Below are positions 34,437 to 40,634 of a stretch of 40,634 nt of DNA, one piece after another. This DNA comes from Candidatus Faecousia excrementigallinarum. Its GTDB lineage: Bacteria; Bacillota; Clostridia; Oscillospirales; Oscillospiraceae. A program made the translations under genes and the position numbers. A model generated the notes under the pieces. It saw only the letters and a list, made by a program, of their open reading frames with translations. It ran no database searches and had not been told where the DNA came from. The DNA lies in the NCBI GenBank assembly GCA_018713285.1, contig DVFK01000040.1, positions 1 to 40,634 of the forward strand, in the 5' to 3' direction. The stretch's first letter is position 1. Every line of letters starts with the position of its first letter.

Positions 34437-36598
34437 AAAAAGAGGCCGCCTGGCTGGACCTTCTGCTGCTGTTCATCGGCCAGTACGCCCTTGTGAAGAT
34501 TCTGGAGGAGGTCCCGGTCCTTACCTGGGACAGTACCCGGGGCCTGTGGCTGGGGATGGGGTTCCTTACCCTTTTGTGGGGGCTGTACCGTCTCCCCGGC
34601 AGATGGCCAGCCCTTGCCGCCCTGGGGGTTTTCCTGGTGGGAAGCCTTTGGTACCTGCTGGAAAGCGAGACCCTGCAAGGGCAGCTGACCCGGATTCTGG
34701 GGAGCGTGGGTGGCAATGTCACCGGCAATGTGACCACCGCCATGACCTTTCTCATGGTGTGGGTGGCAGGGCTTTTGTTTTTGGTGGAGATTGTGCTGAA
34801 TCTTCACTGGCCGCTGCTGCTGGCAGGGGCTGCCCTGCCCCTGGCCTGTCCCTTTATGGCAATCCCTTTGAATCTTCCCGGAATGTTTGCCCTGGTGGTG
34901 TTCCTTCTGGGGTTCTGGCTGTGGAAGCGGCTGAAAAACCCCGGAAAATCGGCTGCGGCGGATCAGAAAACCGCCAGAAGCTTCCGGCGGCTGGGAGCGG
35001 GGCTCCTGGCAGGGGTGTGCTGCCTGTTCACCCTGTCCTGGATGGTGGCCCAGGCTTCCCAGCAGACCCTCTATACCGTTCCCTACCAGGTGGAGTCCAT
35101 GGTGGTGAAGGCCGTCCGCCAGCAGATGGGCGGTACCCTGGACATGGAGGACGGCAACGTCAGCCGGGGAAACGTGTATGCCGCCGGGGTTCGTCTGATG
35201 GATATTTACGCAAACCAGCAGCCCACGTCCGCCATTTACCTCCACCAATCCTCCCGGGGGGACTACGAGAACGGTCAGTGGGGGGAGAACCTGGACGGAA
35301 AAATCTTTCTCCGGTTGTCAACCGGCAGCGTGGACTGGAGCCACTGGCAGCACACCCCCGAGACGGTGATGGATACCCTGGTGTATGATCTGAATGATCG
35401 TTTCAGTGATGCCCAGCCCACGGGACTGGGGATTTACCCGGTGGAGAATCAAGAGACCCTGAAACCCATTCCCTATTTTTCTCAGGAAATCAACGGGGAA
35501 ATCCAGGATGGCTATGGGGTGTTTTACTATCCCATAAGCCTTTTGACGATTCCCTGGGAGCGGGTGGAGGCAGAGGAACCCTGGGACCGGGAGCTGATGG
35601 AGCTCTATCGCCAGGAGGCCCAGAGTATCTATACCCAACTGCCATCCTCAGGCCTGACAAAATTCCGGCAGCTGGTGGAGGCCAACCCTCTGGAGAGCCT
35701 GGAGGAAGTGACTATGTTCATCCACCACACCCTCACCACCTACGCCACCTATACCCAGGCCCCGGGTATGTTCCCTCTGAATGAGGACCCGGCGGAGTAC
35801 TTCCTGTTTGAAAGCGGCAGGGGTTACTGCCAGCACTTTGCCACGGCGGCGGTGATTCTCTACCGGATGTACGGCATCCCCGCCCGGTACGCCACCGGCT
35901 ACGCCGTAAAGCCCTCGGATTTCACGGAAGAGAATGGGGAGTTCCATGCGGAGGTGACGGATGAATCCGCCCACGCCTGGGTGGAGATTTGCTTGCCGGA
36001 CTACGGCTGGGTGCCGGTGGAGACGACCCCCGGCGGCCCGGAAATCCCGGAGCTTCCGGGAATCCCCGCCAGCACCTTGCAGGAGGTGCTGGACAATCAG
36101 CACTGGGACTTTTCTATCTTCCAGCCCCCGGAGCCGGAGCAGCCCCAGACCCTGCCGGAGTTCAGACCCACCCAGCCCCAGACCCAAAAGAAAACGGTAA
36201 ACCTGATGCCCCTTCTGTGGATAGGGCTTATGGTGCTGATTGTCCTGGGGGCATACCTGGGACGAAAGGGACTGCTTGCCCGGCAGAGAAAGCTGCCCCC
36301 CAAAGCCCTGTTCGCCAGAATGGTGGAAGGCCTGCATTTTGCCGGTCTGCTCACGGGCCTGGACGGTCAGGAGGCGGATTTCGGAGCCCAGCTGTCCGCC
36401 GCCCTTCCGGAGCTTCAAAACCTGGATATCCCCGGGATGCTTCTTTTAGTAGACCGGGACGCCTACGACCGGGAGCCCTTGCCGGAGGAAAACCGGCAGG
36501 CGGTGTGGGAATTCTATGAAACCGCCATGGTCCTGATCGCCCAACGCCTCCCCTGGTGGAAAAAACTGATTTTCCGCTATGGAAAGCTCTATATCTGA
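34421..36598 (+). CDS. Membrane-bound transglutaminase-like protein
   Basis: A 725-residue protein. The N-terminus has about six membrane helices (to about residue 230), then an outside domain with a transglutaminase-like fold. The catalytic triad is Cys470 (GRGYCQHFATAA), His518 (SAHAWVEI) and Asp527 (LPDYGW). A Pro/Gln-rich linker follows, then one more membrane helix (about 598-616) and a cytoplasmic tail resembling DUF4129. The ATG at 34421 has GGAGGGA six bases upstream; a frame opening at 34406 was rejected. With MoxR and DUF58 it forms a conserved envelope-linked trio whose substrate is unknown. It ends at the terminator 36606-36643. Confidence 0.9.
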   Translation: MGWKVKKEAAWLDLLLLFIGQYALVKILEEVPVLTWDSTRGLWLGMGFLTLLWGLYRLPGRWPALAALGVFLVGSLWYLLESETLQGQLTRILGSVGGNVTGNVTTAMTFLMVWVAGLLFLVEIVLNLHWPLLLAGAALPLACPFMAIPLNLPGMFALVVFLLGFWLWKRLKNPGKSAAADQKTARSFRRLGAGLLAGVCCLFTLSWMVAQASQQTLYTVPYQVESMVVKAVRQQMGGTLDMEDGNVSRGNVYAAGVRLMDIYANQQPTSAIYLHQSSRGDYENGQWGENLDGKIFLRLSTGSVDWSHWQHTPETVMDTLVYDLNDRFSDAQPTGLGIYPVENQETLKPIPYFSQEINGEIQDGYGVFYYPISLLTIPWERVEAEEPWDRELMELYRQEAQSIYTQLPSSGLTKFRQLVEANPLESLEEVTMFIHHTLTTYATYTQAPGMFPLNEDPAEYFLFESGRGYCQHFATAAVILYRMYGIPARYATGYAVKPSDFTEENGEFHAEVTDESAHAWVEICLPDYGWVPVETTPGGPEIPELPGIPASTLQEVLDNQHWDFSIFQPPEPEQPQTLPEFRPTQPQTQKKTVNLMPLLWIGLMVLIVLGAYLGRKGLLARQRKLPPKALFARMVEGLHFAGLLTGLDGQEADFGAQLSAALPELQNLDIPGMLLLVDRDAYDREPLPEENRQAVWEFYETAMVLIAQRLPWWKKLIFRYGKLYI

Positions 36599-36605
36599 AA
36601 GAAAT

Positions 36606-36643
36606 CGCCACAACTGCCCGAAAAGACAGTTGTGGCGGTTTTT
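36606..36643 (+). terminator. Terminator of the MoxR operon
   Basis: An eleven-base-pair hairpin (36606-36616 with 36627-36637) followed by GTTTTTAT, eight bases after the stop. Confidence 0.85.
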
Positions 36644-36683
36644 ATGTAAATGGGTGGCTTTTGTACTCCTTTCCACAGGCGAA

Positions 36684-36770
36684 CGATACCGGGCGGGGCG
36701 GTGTGCCACCGCTGTCAATGCGCACGATAGATTTCTGCTGCTCGTTGCTTCCCTGACCCGCCCGGTATCG
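36684..36770 (-). repeat. Repeat R2 with perfect 14-base inverted ends
   Basis: CGATACCGGGCGGG (36684-36697) is exactly inverted at 36757-36770. Read on the minus strand it aligns with R2 at 20884-20958, including a terminal hairpin with different arms, GCGGTG-TGC-CACCGC (36698-36712 as read on the plus strand). It is the most complete R2 in the window and looks like a miniature inverted-repeat element of 87 bases. Confidence 0.8.
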
Positions 36771-36783
36771 ATACCGCACCCAA

Positions 36784-36883
36784 AGGCTCCCTTGCCAAAG
36801 GGAGCTGGCACGGCGTAGCCGTGACTGAGGGATTCCACAGCAGGCACTTTCCCAAAAGTACAAACCAGTGTGAAAAGGTACGC
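36784..36883 (+). repeat. Short repeat module R0 (copy 3)
   Basis: Head hairpin GGCTCCCTTGCCAAAGGGAGCT, inner stem CACGGC-GTA-GCCGTG (36809-36823), and the conserved tail ending tgtgaaaaggtacgc, which is more diverged than in copies 1 and 2. It runs directly into truncated R1 copy D. Confidence 0.75.
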
Positions 36884-36993
36884 ACCCCATAGCTCCCTCC
36901 GGGAGGGAGCTGGCACCGCAGGTGCCTGAGGGAGCCAGCGGGGGGTAAGCTGACAGTTTGCTGTGGGGGTGGTACTTGCTGGTGGTTGTCGAC
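36884..36993 (+). repeat. Dispersed repeat R1, copy D (right part missing)
   Basis: It has the left R1 module (inner stem GCACC-GCA-GGTGC, 36913-36925) and the start of the shared middle, ending abruptly after ggtacttgctggtggttgtc. An R2 element begins 24 bases later at the break. Confidence 0.75.
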
Positions 36994-37016
36994 ATCCCGA
37001 TTCTGCACCGCAGTAA

Positions 37017-37090
37017 CGATACCGGGCACTGGAGGGGCAGTAACGATTTGCGGAAGATTTCCGTGCGCATTGTCAGCGGGCACTGCCCGC
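37017..37090 (+). repeat. Repeat R2 (copy beside tRNA-Arg)
   Basis: R2 head cgataccgggc, a body related to the other copies, and a terminal hairpin GCGGGC-ACT-GCCCGC (37076-37090). It abuts the tRNA-like inverted repeat that follows. Confidence 0.7.
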
Positions 37091-37203
37091 CCGGAAGGGA
37101 CTCGGTGCAATTTGCCGTTGGCAAATTGTAAGGTTCGGCAACCTCCAGTCGGCGCCGCCCACAGTCCACTGGACTGTGGGATTTTATCTTTCGAGTCCCT
37201 TCC
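37091..37203 (-). repeat. Inverted repeat built from the tRNA-Arg T-arm sequence
   Basis: CCGGAAGGGACTCG (37091-37104) is an exact 14-base direct copy of tRNA-Arg positions 37258-37271. The sequence TTCGAGTCCCTTCC (37190-37203) is the same T-arm inverted. Between them lie further hairpins (CAATTTGCC/GGCAAATTG; CCCACAGTCC/GGACTGTGGG). It may be the remnant of an element that used the tRNA 3' half as attachment site, or an erroneous copy of it. Confidence 0.65.
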
Positions 37204-37215
37204 TCCCAACAAATC

Positions 37216-37246
37216 AAAAAAGCAGATACCCGAATGGGTATCTGCT
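37216..37246 (-). terminator. Terminator of tRNA-Arg
   Basis: An eleven-base-pair hairpin (37221-37231 with 37236-37246) starting a few bases after the tRNA CCA end, followed on the minus strand by six T. Confidence 0.88.
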
Positions 37247-37250
37247 TTTT

Positions 37251-37326
37251 TGGTACGCCGGAAGGGACTCGAACCCCCAACCCTCGGAACCGGAATCCGA
37301 TGCTCTATCCATTGAGCCACCGGCGC
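37251..37326 (-). tRNA. tRNA-Arg (anticodon CCG)
   Basis: A 76-base cloverleaf read on the minus strand: acceptor GCGCCGG with CCGGCGT (one G-T end pair), D stem GCTC/GAGC, anticodon stem TCGGA/TCCGA with loop TTCCGGT giving CCG at 34-36, a five-base variable loop, T-loop TTCGAGT, discriminator A, and an encoded CCA. It reads CGG codons. Its own promoter and terminator flank it. Parts of its T-arm recur in the neighbouring repeat cluster. Confidence 0.95.
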
Positions 37327-37344
37327 ATGTCTTACGACTAAGCT

Positions 37345-37373
37345 ATTATAGCAGGTGTTTGCCTGTTTGTAAA
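37345..37373 (-). promoter_or_regulatory. Promoter of tRNA-Arg
   Basis: On the minus strand: -35 TTTACA (37368-37373), 17-base spacer, -10 TATAAT (37345-37350), about 18 bases before the mature tRNA 5' end. Confidence 0.82.
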
Positions 37374-37418
37374 GAGGAATTTTACATTTCTTCCATTTTT
37401 CTTTTTCCGGGAAAATGG

Positions 37419-37447
37419 TTGTATTTTTCCGGGAATTGTGGTATAAT
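37419..37447 (+). promoter_or_regulatory. Promoter of the DivIVA-like gene
   Basis: -35 TTGTAT (37419-37424), 17-base spacer, -10 TATAAT (37442-37447), about 40 bases before the start. Confidence 0.75.
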
Positions 37448-37487
37448 TCCAAAAGAAATCCAACATTTTACCTTTTGGGAGGGTATT

Positions 37488-37949
37488 ATGGTACCAAATC
37501 AAACCTTTCGTTCCGCTCTGAACGGTTTCAACCGGGCAGATGTGGTGAACTATATCGAAATGCTGAACAATCGGCACATGACGGAGCTGGAGCAGCTTCG
37601 GAACCAACTGGAGGATGCTCAGGCCAAAGTGCGGGAGCTGGAAGCTGCCCAGGAGAGCCAGGAGCAGCCCCAGGAGAAGGTGCCGACACCTCTGGACGAG
37701 CTGGAGGCATACCGCCGGGCGGAGCGCACCGAGCGCCAGGCTCAGGAGCGGGCAAAGCTCATCTGTACCCAGGCCAATGAGGTGCTGGGGGACGTGACCG
37801 CCCGGGCGGAGGCGGTGTCCTCCCAGATTGAGGAACTGGCGGAGGCTCTGGCAGAACAGCTGGAAAAGTACCGCCAGACCGTGCTCTCCACCAAGGATAC
37901 CTTCCGCACCTCTGCGGAGGCTCTGGCTGCCATGCAGCCCAAAGACTAA
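37488..37949 (+). CDS. DivIVA-like coiled-coil protein
   Basis: A 153-residue cytoplasmic protein. The opening FRSALNGFNRADVVNYIEMLNN resembles the N-terminal membrane-targeting part of DivIVA/GpsB-like proteins. It is followed by heptad-type coiled coil (about 30-60), a short Gln/Pro break, and a second coiled coil (about 70-140) rich in Ala, Glu and Gln. This shape suits a scaffold at curved membranes or the septum, but the family match is weak and function is inferred. The ATG at 37488 follows GGGAGG; upstream in-frame sequence crosses the tRNA. It has its own promoter and terminator, so it is a single-gene unit. Confidence 0.7.
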   Translation: MVPNQTFRSALNGFNRADVVNYIEMLNNRHMTELEQLRNQLEDAQAKVRELEAAQESQEQPQEKVPTPLDELEAYRRAERTERQAQERAKLICTQANEVLGDVTARAEAVSSQIEELAEALAEQLEKYRQTVLSTKDTFRTSAEALAAMQPKD

Positions 37950-37956
37950 AATTACC

Positions 37957-37982
37957 GGGGCGATTCGTCGCCCCCTTTTTTT
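37957..37982 (+). terminator. Terminator between the DivIVA-like and FliB-like genes
   Basis: A seven-base-pair hairpin (GGGGCGA 37957-37963, TCGCCCC 37968-37974) followed by seven T. The FliB-like gene begins ten bases later, so the terminator overlaps its leader and may leak. Confidence 0.82.
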
Positions 37983-37992
37983 GAGGTTTTCT

Positions 37993-38994
37993 ATGGAAAT
38001 TTTTACCCCTGCCTATTATGAAAAATTCCGCTGCCTGGCAGGCGCCTGCCCGGACAGCTGCTGCCAGGAGTGGGATGTGGACGTGGACACGGCCTCTGCC
38101 GCCTATTACCGCAGCCTTCCGGGAGAACTGGGGGACCGGCTGCGGCAGGTACTGACAGATACCCCGGAGGGAACCGTCATGGCCCTGGAAGAAGGCCGCT
38201 GCCCCATGTGGCGCAAAGACGGTCTGTGCGAAATCCAGAAGCAGCTGGGGGAAAATGGCCTTTGCCAGGTGTGCAAAATCTTTCCCCGGCTGCGACACGA
38301 TTACGGGAGCTTTGCCGAGCTGGGGCTGGAACTCTCCTGCCCCGAGGCCGCCCGGCTGATTCTGGGGGAGACTTCCTCCTGCCTGAAAGCCGGGGAGGAG
38401 CCGGGAGCGCCGGAAAACCCAGAGTACCTGCCGGAGGATATGGAAACCCTGCGAAACTCCCGCCGGGCCTTTTTGGAATTTCTGGACGCAGAAACCTGCC
38501 CCATGCCCCAGTCTTTGGGGGTGCTGCTCCTTTATGCCCACCAGGTGCAAGGGGAGCTGGATGGGGAGGAACCGGAACCCCTGGACTGGAAAGCCTGCCT
38601 GGAAGGGGCAAAACGGTACGCCGCCCCCCAAACCCGGCCCTTGCAGCCCTTTTTCTTAGGGCTGGAGATTCTCACCCCCGGCTGGAAACGACGGCTGGAA
38701 GCCCCGGCCCAGCCTCCAAAGTGGCAGCCGGAGCACCGAGCGCTTCTCCGATACCTGGTGCAGCGGTACTGGCTCCAGGCGGTGTCGGATCTGGATTTGG
38801 TGTGCCGGGTGAAACTCATGGTCAGCCTGTGCCTGCTTACCGCCTCCCTGGGCGGCGACCTGCTGCCCACCGCCCAGCTTATGTCCAAGGAGATTGAAAA
38901 CAGCTGGGAAAACATCGACGCCATTTTAGAGGCCGCCTACGACACCCCGGCTCTGACGGACGCCAATCTGCTGGGCCTACTGTCCCTGAGATAA
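37993..38994 (+). CDS. FliB-like protein (flagellin lysine-N-methylase family, Cys-cluster)
   Basis: A 333-residue protein. The N-terminus holds the Cys cluster CLAGACPDSCCQEW (Cys14, 19, 23, 24), and further cysteines follow in GLCEIQKQLGENGLCQVCKIFPR (about 76-98) and SCPEAARLIL, a pattern shared by FliB-type proteins and proposed to bind a metal cluster. FliB methylates flagellin lysines in Salmonella; no flagellar gene is present here, and relatives are common in non-flagellated Clostridia. The true substrate is therefore open. The ATG follows TGAGG at six bases. No separate promoter was seen after the terminator at 37957-37982. Confidence 0.8.
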   Translation: MEIFTPAYYEKFRCLAGACPDSCCQEWDVDVDTASAAYYRSLPGELGDRLRQVLTDTPEGTVMALEEGRCPMWRKDGLCEIQKQLGENGLCQVCKIFPRLRHDYGSFAELGLELSCPEAARLILGETSSCLKAGEEPGAPENPEYLPEDMETLRNSRRAFLEFLDAETCPMPQSLGVLLLYAHQVQGELDGEEPEPLDWKACLEGAKRYAAPQTRPLQPFFLGLEILTPGWKRRLEAPAQPPKWQPEHRALLRYLVQRYWLQAVSDLDLVCRVKLMVSLCLLTASLGGDLLPTAQLMSKEIENSWENIDAILEAAYDTPALTDANLLGLLSLR

Positions 38995-39000
38995 CAAATA

Positions 39001-39040
39001 CCGGCTGCGTCTCCTTTCTTGGGGAGACACAGCCGGTTTT
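39001..39040. terminator. Bidirectional terminator between the FliB-like and MATE genes
   Basis: A fourteen-base stem with one mismatch (39001-39014 with 39023-39036) followed by TTTT. It lies between two converging genes. Confidence 0.8.
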
Positions 39041-39055
39041 CTGTTTTCAGGGTGC

Positions 39056-40420
39056 TCAGACCACAGCGGCCTGCCGCATTTTCAGATGCTTGTTGATGAC
39101 CAGAAGAAATACCGTGGTGGTTACAATGGCGCTGACAATGTCCGCCAAAGGCTCGGTGTAAAAGGCCGCTTCCGCAGTGAACAGCATGGGCAGCACCACA
39201 CAGCCCGCCGCATACAGGCACTTCCGGAACACGGACAGCATGAGGGCTTCTTTCGTCTTTGCCATGGCGGTGAGACCGTCCACAAACACATACTGAAATC
39301 CCAGGGGAATGATCATCAGGGTCACGATGTGGATGGCCCAGATGGAAAACTGGAAAGCCTCCCCGTCGGAGGTGAACATCCCCACAAAAAAGTCCGGGAT
39401 CAGCCAGGAAAGGAGGAACATGGCGGTGGTAAAGAGGCACATGAGCTTGAGAATACATTTTTCCGCCTGCTTAATCCGGTCTGCCCGCTGGGCACCGTAG
39501 TTGAAGCTCAAAATAGCCTGGGTGCCGCCGCTGATGCCCAGCATGGGAGCGGTAATCATCAGCAGGTAGCTCTGGGCGATGGTGGCACAGGTGATGAGCA
39601 TATCCCCCCGCTCCGGTCCGCCGTACTTCTGCAGGACGGAATTCATGAGAATGAGAATCAGGGAGTCGGTGGCCAGAATCATGAAGGGAGAAAAGCCCAG
39701 GCAGAGAATCCGCACCATGACCTTCGGGCTGTAGTTCCCGAAATGAATGCGGATGTGCACCTTTTTCCCCAGCAAAAACAACAGGGCAAAGGCGCAGGAG
39801 GCAAACTGGGAGATGACCGTGGCAATGGCGGCTCCTGCCACATTCATTTTGAATACAAAAATGAACAGGGGGTCCAGGATGATATTGGAAACGGCACCGA
39901 TGAGCACCGTAGCCATCCCAGCCACCGGAAAGCCCTGGCAGTTGATATAGTAGTTAAGACCCACCGCCATCAGGGCAAAAAAGGTTCCGGCGGTGTAAAT
40001 GGTCATGTAGGTGTCGGCGTAGGGGAACGTGATGTCGCTGGCGCCAAACCACATGAGAAGCTGCTCTTTGGAAAAGAGAAAAATCACCGTCAGGGCAATG
40101 GAGATACAGCACAGCATCAAAAAGGCATTTGCCAGCACCTGCTGTGCTTTTTCCTTGTTCCGTTCTCCCAAATGGATGCCCATAATCACCGAGCCGCCCA
40201 GGCCGATGAGGGTACCGAAGGAGGACAAAAAGGTGACAATGGGACCGCAGACACCCACCCCCGCCAGGGCAAGGTTGCCGATTTGGGGGATGTGACCGAT
40301 GTAAATCCGGTCGATGATGCTGTATAAGACATTTACAAACTGGGCAATCATGGAAGGGATTGCCAGACGCAATACAAGAGACGGAATGGAATCCCGCCCC
40401 AAATCCGTAGAAACTTTCAT
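39056..40420 (-). CDS. MATE-family multidrug/metabolite efflux transporter
   Basis: A 454-residue membrane protein with about twelve hydrophobic helices in two homologous halves. MATE-type features are the N-terminal LRLAIPSMIAQFVNVLYSIIDRIYIGHI, GLGGSVIMGIHLGERNKEKA in helix 2-3, and a second-half NYGAQRADRIKQAEK. It should export cationic compounds using a Na+ or H+ gradient; the substrate cannot be predicted. GGAGGG precedes the start and a promoter lies at 40442-40469. It is a single-gene unit. Confidence 0.93.
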   Translation of the reverse strand: MKVSTDLGRDSIPSLVLRLAIPSMIAQFVNVLYSIIDRIYIGHIPQIGNLALAGVGVCGPIVTFLSSFGTLIGLGGSVIMGIHLGERNKEKAQQVLANAFLMLCCISIALTVIFLFSKEQLLMWFGASDITFPYADTYMTIYTAGTFFALMAVGLNYYINCQGFPVAGMATVLIGAVSNIILDPLFIFVFKMNVAGAAIATVISQFASCAFALLFLLGKKVHIRIHFGNYSPKVMVRILCLGFSPFMILATDSLILILMNSVLQKYGGPERGDMLITCATIAQSYLLMITAPMLGISGGTQAILSFNYGAQRADRIKQAEKCILKLMCLFTTAMFLLSWLIPDFFVGMFTSDGEAFQFSIWAIHIVTLMIIPLGFQYVFVDGLTAMAKTKEALMLSVFRKCLYAAGCVVLPMLFTAEAAFYTEPLADIVSAIVTTTVFLLVINKHLKMRQAAVV

Positions 40421-40441
40421 TTTTCAACCCTCCGGGGCTAC

Positions 40442-40469
40442 ATTATAGCAGAATTTCCCGGAAGTGCAA
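40442..40469 (-). promoter_or_regulatory. Promoter of the MATE gene
   Basis: On the minus strand: -35 TTGCAC (40464-40469), 16-base spacer, -10 TATAAT (40442-40447), about 20 bases before the start codon. Confidence 0.7.
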
Positions 40470-40551
40470 CGGAGGAAACGTATCTTTCCCAGACCTGCCG
40501 ACAACAAATTCCCGGCCTTGATTTTTTCTGAAAAATTTTTTCAAAAACCTA

Positions 40552-40580
40552 TTGACAAAATCCCCCTATACTGATATAAT
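40552..40580 (+). promoter_or_regulatory. Strong promoter of the tRNA at the window end
   Basis: Consensus TTGACA (40552-40557), 17-base spacer, TATAAT (40575-40580), about 31 bases before the mature tRNA 5' end. Confidence 0.85.
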
Positions 40581-40611
40581 ACGGAAGCTGTCTGATGCAG
40601 CGCAAATATTT

Positions 40612-40634
40612 GGGGGTATAGCTCAGCTGGGAGA
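40612..40634 (+). tRNA. tRNA, 5' part only (probably tRNA-Ala)
   Basis: It begins GGGGGTATAGCTCAGCTGGG, an acceptor and D-arm typical of bacterial tRNA-Ala. Only 23 bases lie inside the window and the anticodon is outside it, so the amino acid is a guess. It follows a consensus promoter. Confidence 0.7.

Noticed and set aside
32425-36598. MoxR-DUF58-transglutaminase operon as a new defence or envelope system
   Set aside because: This trio is widespread and well recorded in bacteria. Its function is unsettled, but the arrangement is not new.
36684-37203. Possible CRISPR array in the repeat cluster before tRNA-Arg
   Set aside because: The units differ in sequence and length, are not evenly spaced, have no spacer pattern, and no cas gene is in the window.

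Overview
The window looks like chromosomal DNA of a GC-rich gut-type Clostridia, most likely Oscillospiraceae/Ruminococcaceae. This is inferred from the split transketolase, the run gdpP-rplI-dnaB-tilS-hpt-ftsH, a preQ1/QueT cassette, a GH127/GH51 arabinoside locus, strong Shine-Dalgarno sites and sigma-A type promoters. Genus cannot be fixed by eye.

Layout. 1-740: an IS200-type insertion sequence. 813-1080: first copy (R1) of a hairpin-rich dispersed repeat. 1189-2977 (minus): two-gene transketolase. 3062-4571 (minus): radical SAM protein and histidine phosphatase. 4620-10627 (minus): sugar operon read as GH127 beta-L-arabinofuranosidase, lipoprotein solute-binding protein, two ABC permeases and a DUF624 membrane protein. 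A LacI-type regulator (10967-12007) diverges from it, and a GH51 arabinofuranosidase (12568-14082) lies beyond. Near-identical operator-like boxes sit at the GH127 and GH51 promoters, so these units form one likely regulon: import of arabino-oligosaccharides, then trimming in the cytoplasm. 14168-16886 (minus): galK-galT. 17023-18030: pyroglutamyl peptidase fused to a DUF1893 domain. 18016-18681: promoter, preQ1-I-like riboswitch with attenuator, and queT.

18770-20958: repeats around a gamma-carbonic-anhydrase-like protein and a tRNA-dihydrouridine synthase. 20958-22613 (minus): RNase J. 22982-30497 (plus): gdpP, rplI, dnaB, tilS, hpt, ftsH (c-di-AMP turnover, ribosome, replication, tRNA modification, purine salvage, proteolysis). 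30578-32203: two poorly known genes. 32425-36598: MoxR ATPase, DUF58 protein and membrane transglutaminase in one overlapping operon. 36684-37203: a dense repeat cluster beside tRNA-Arg(CCG). 37488-38994: a DivIVA-like coiled-coil protein and a FliB-like Cys-cluster protein. 39056-40420 (minus): MATE transporter. The window ends inside a tRNA, probably Ala.

The most unusual content is intergenic. Two dispersed repeat families (R0/R1 and R2) recur between operons. Both carry a hairpin with a fixed three-base loop whose arms differ from copy to copy while staying paired, which suggests selection on structure rather than sequence. Other points of interest are the Pcp-DUF1893 fusion, the riboswitch attenuator, the arabinoside operators, direct and inverted copies of the tRNA-Arg T-arm beside the tRNA, and a palindrome nested inside a terminator.
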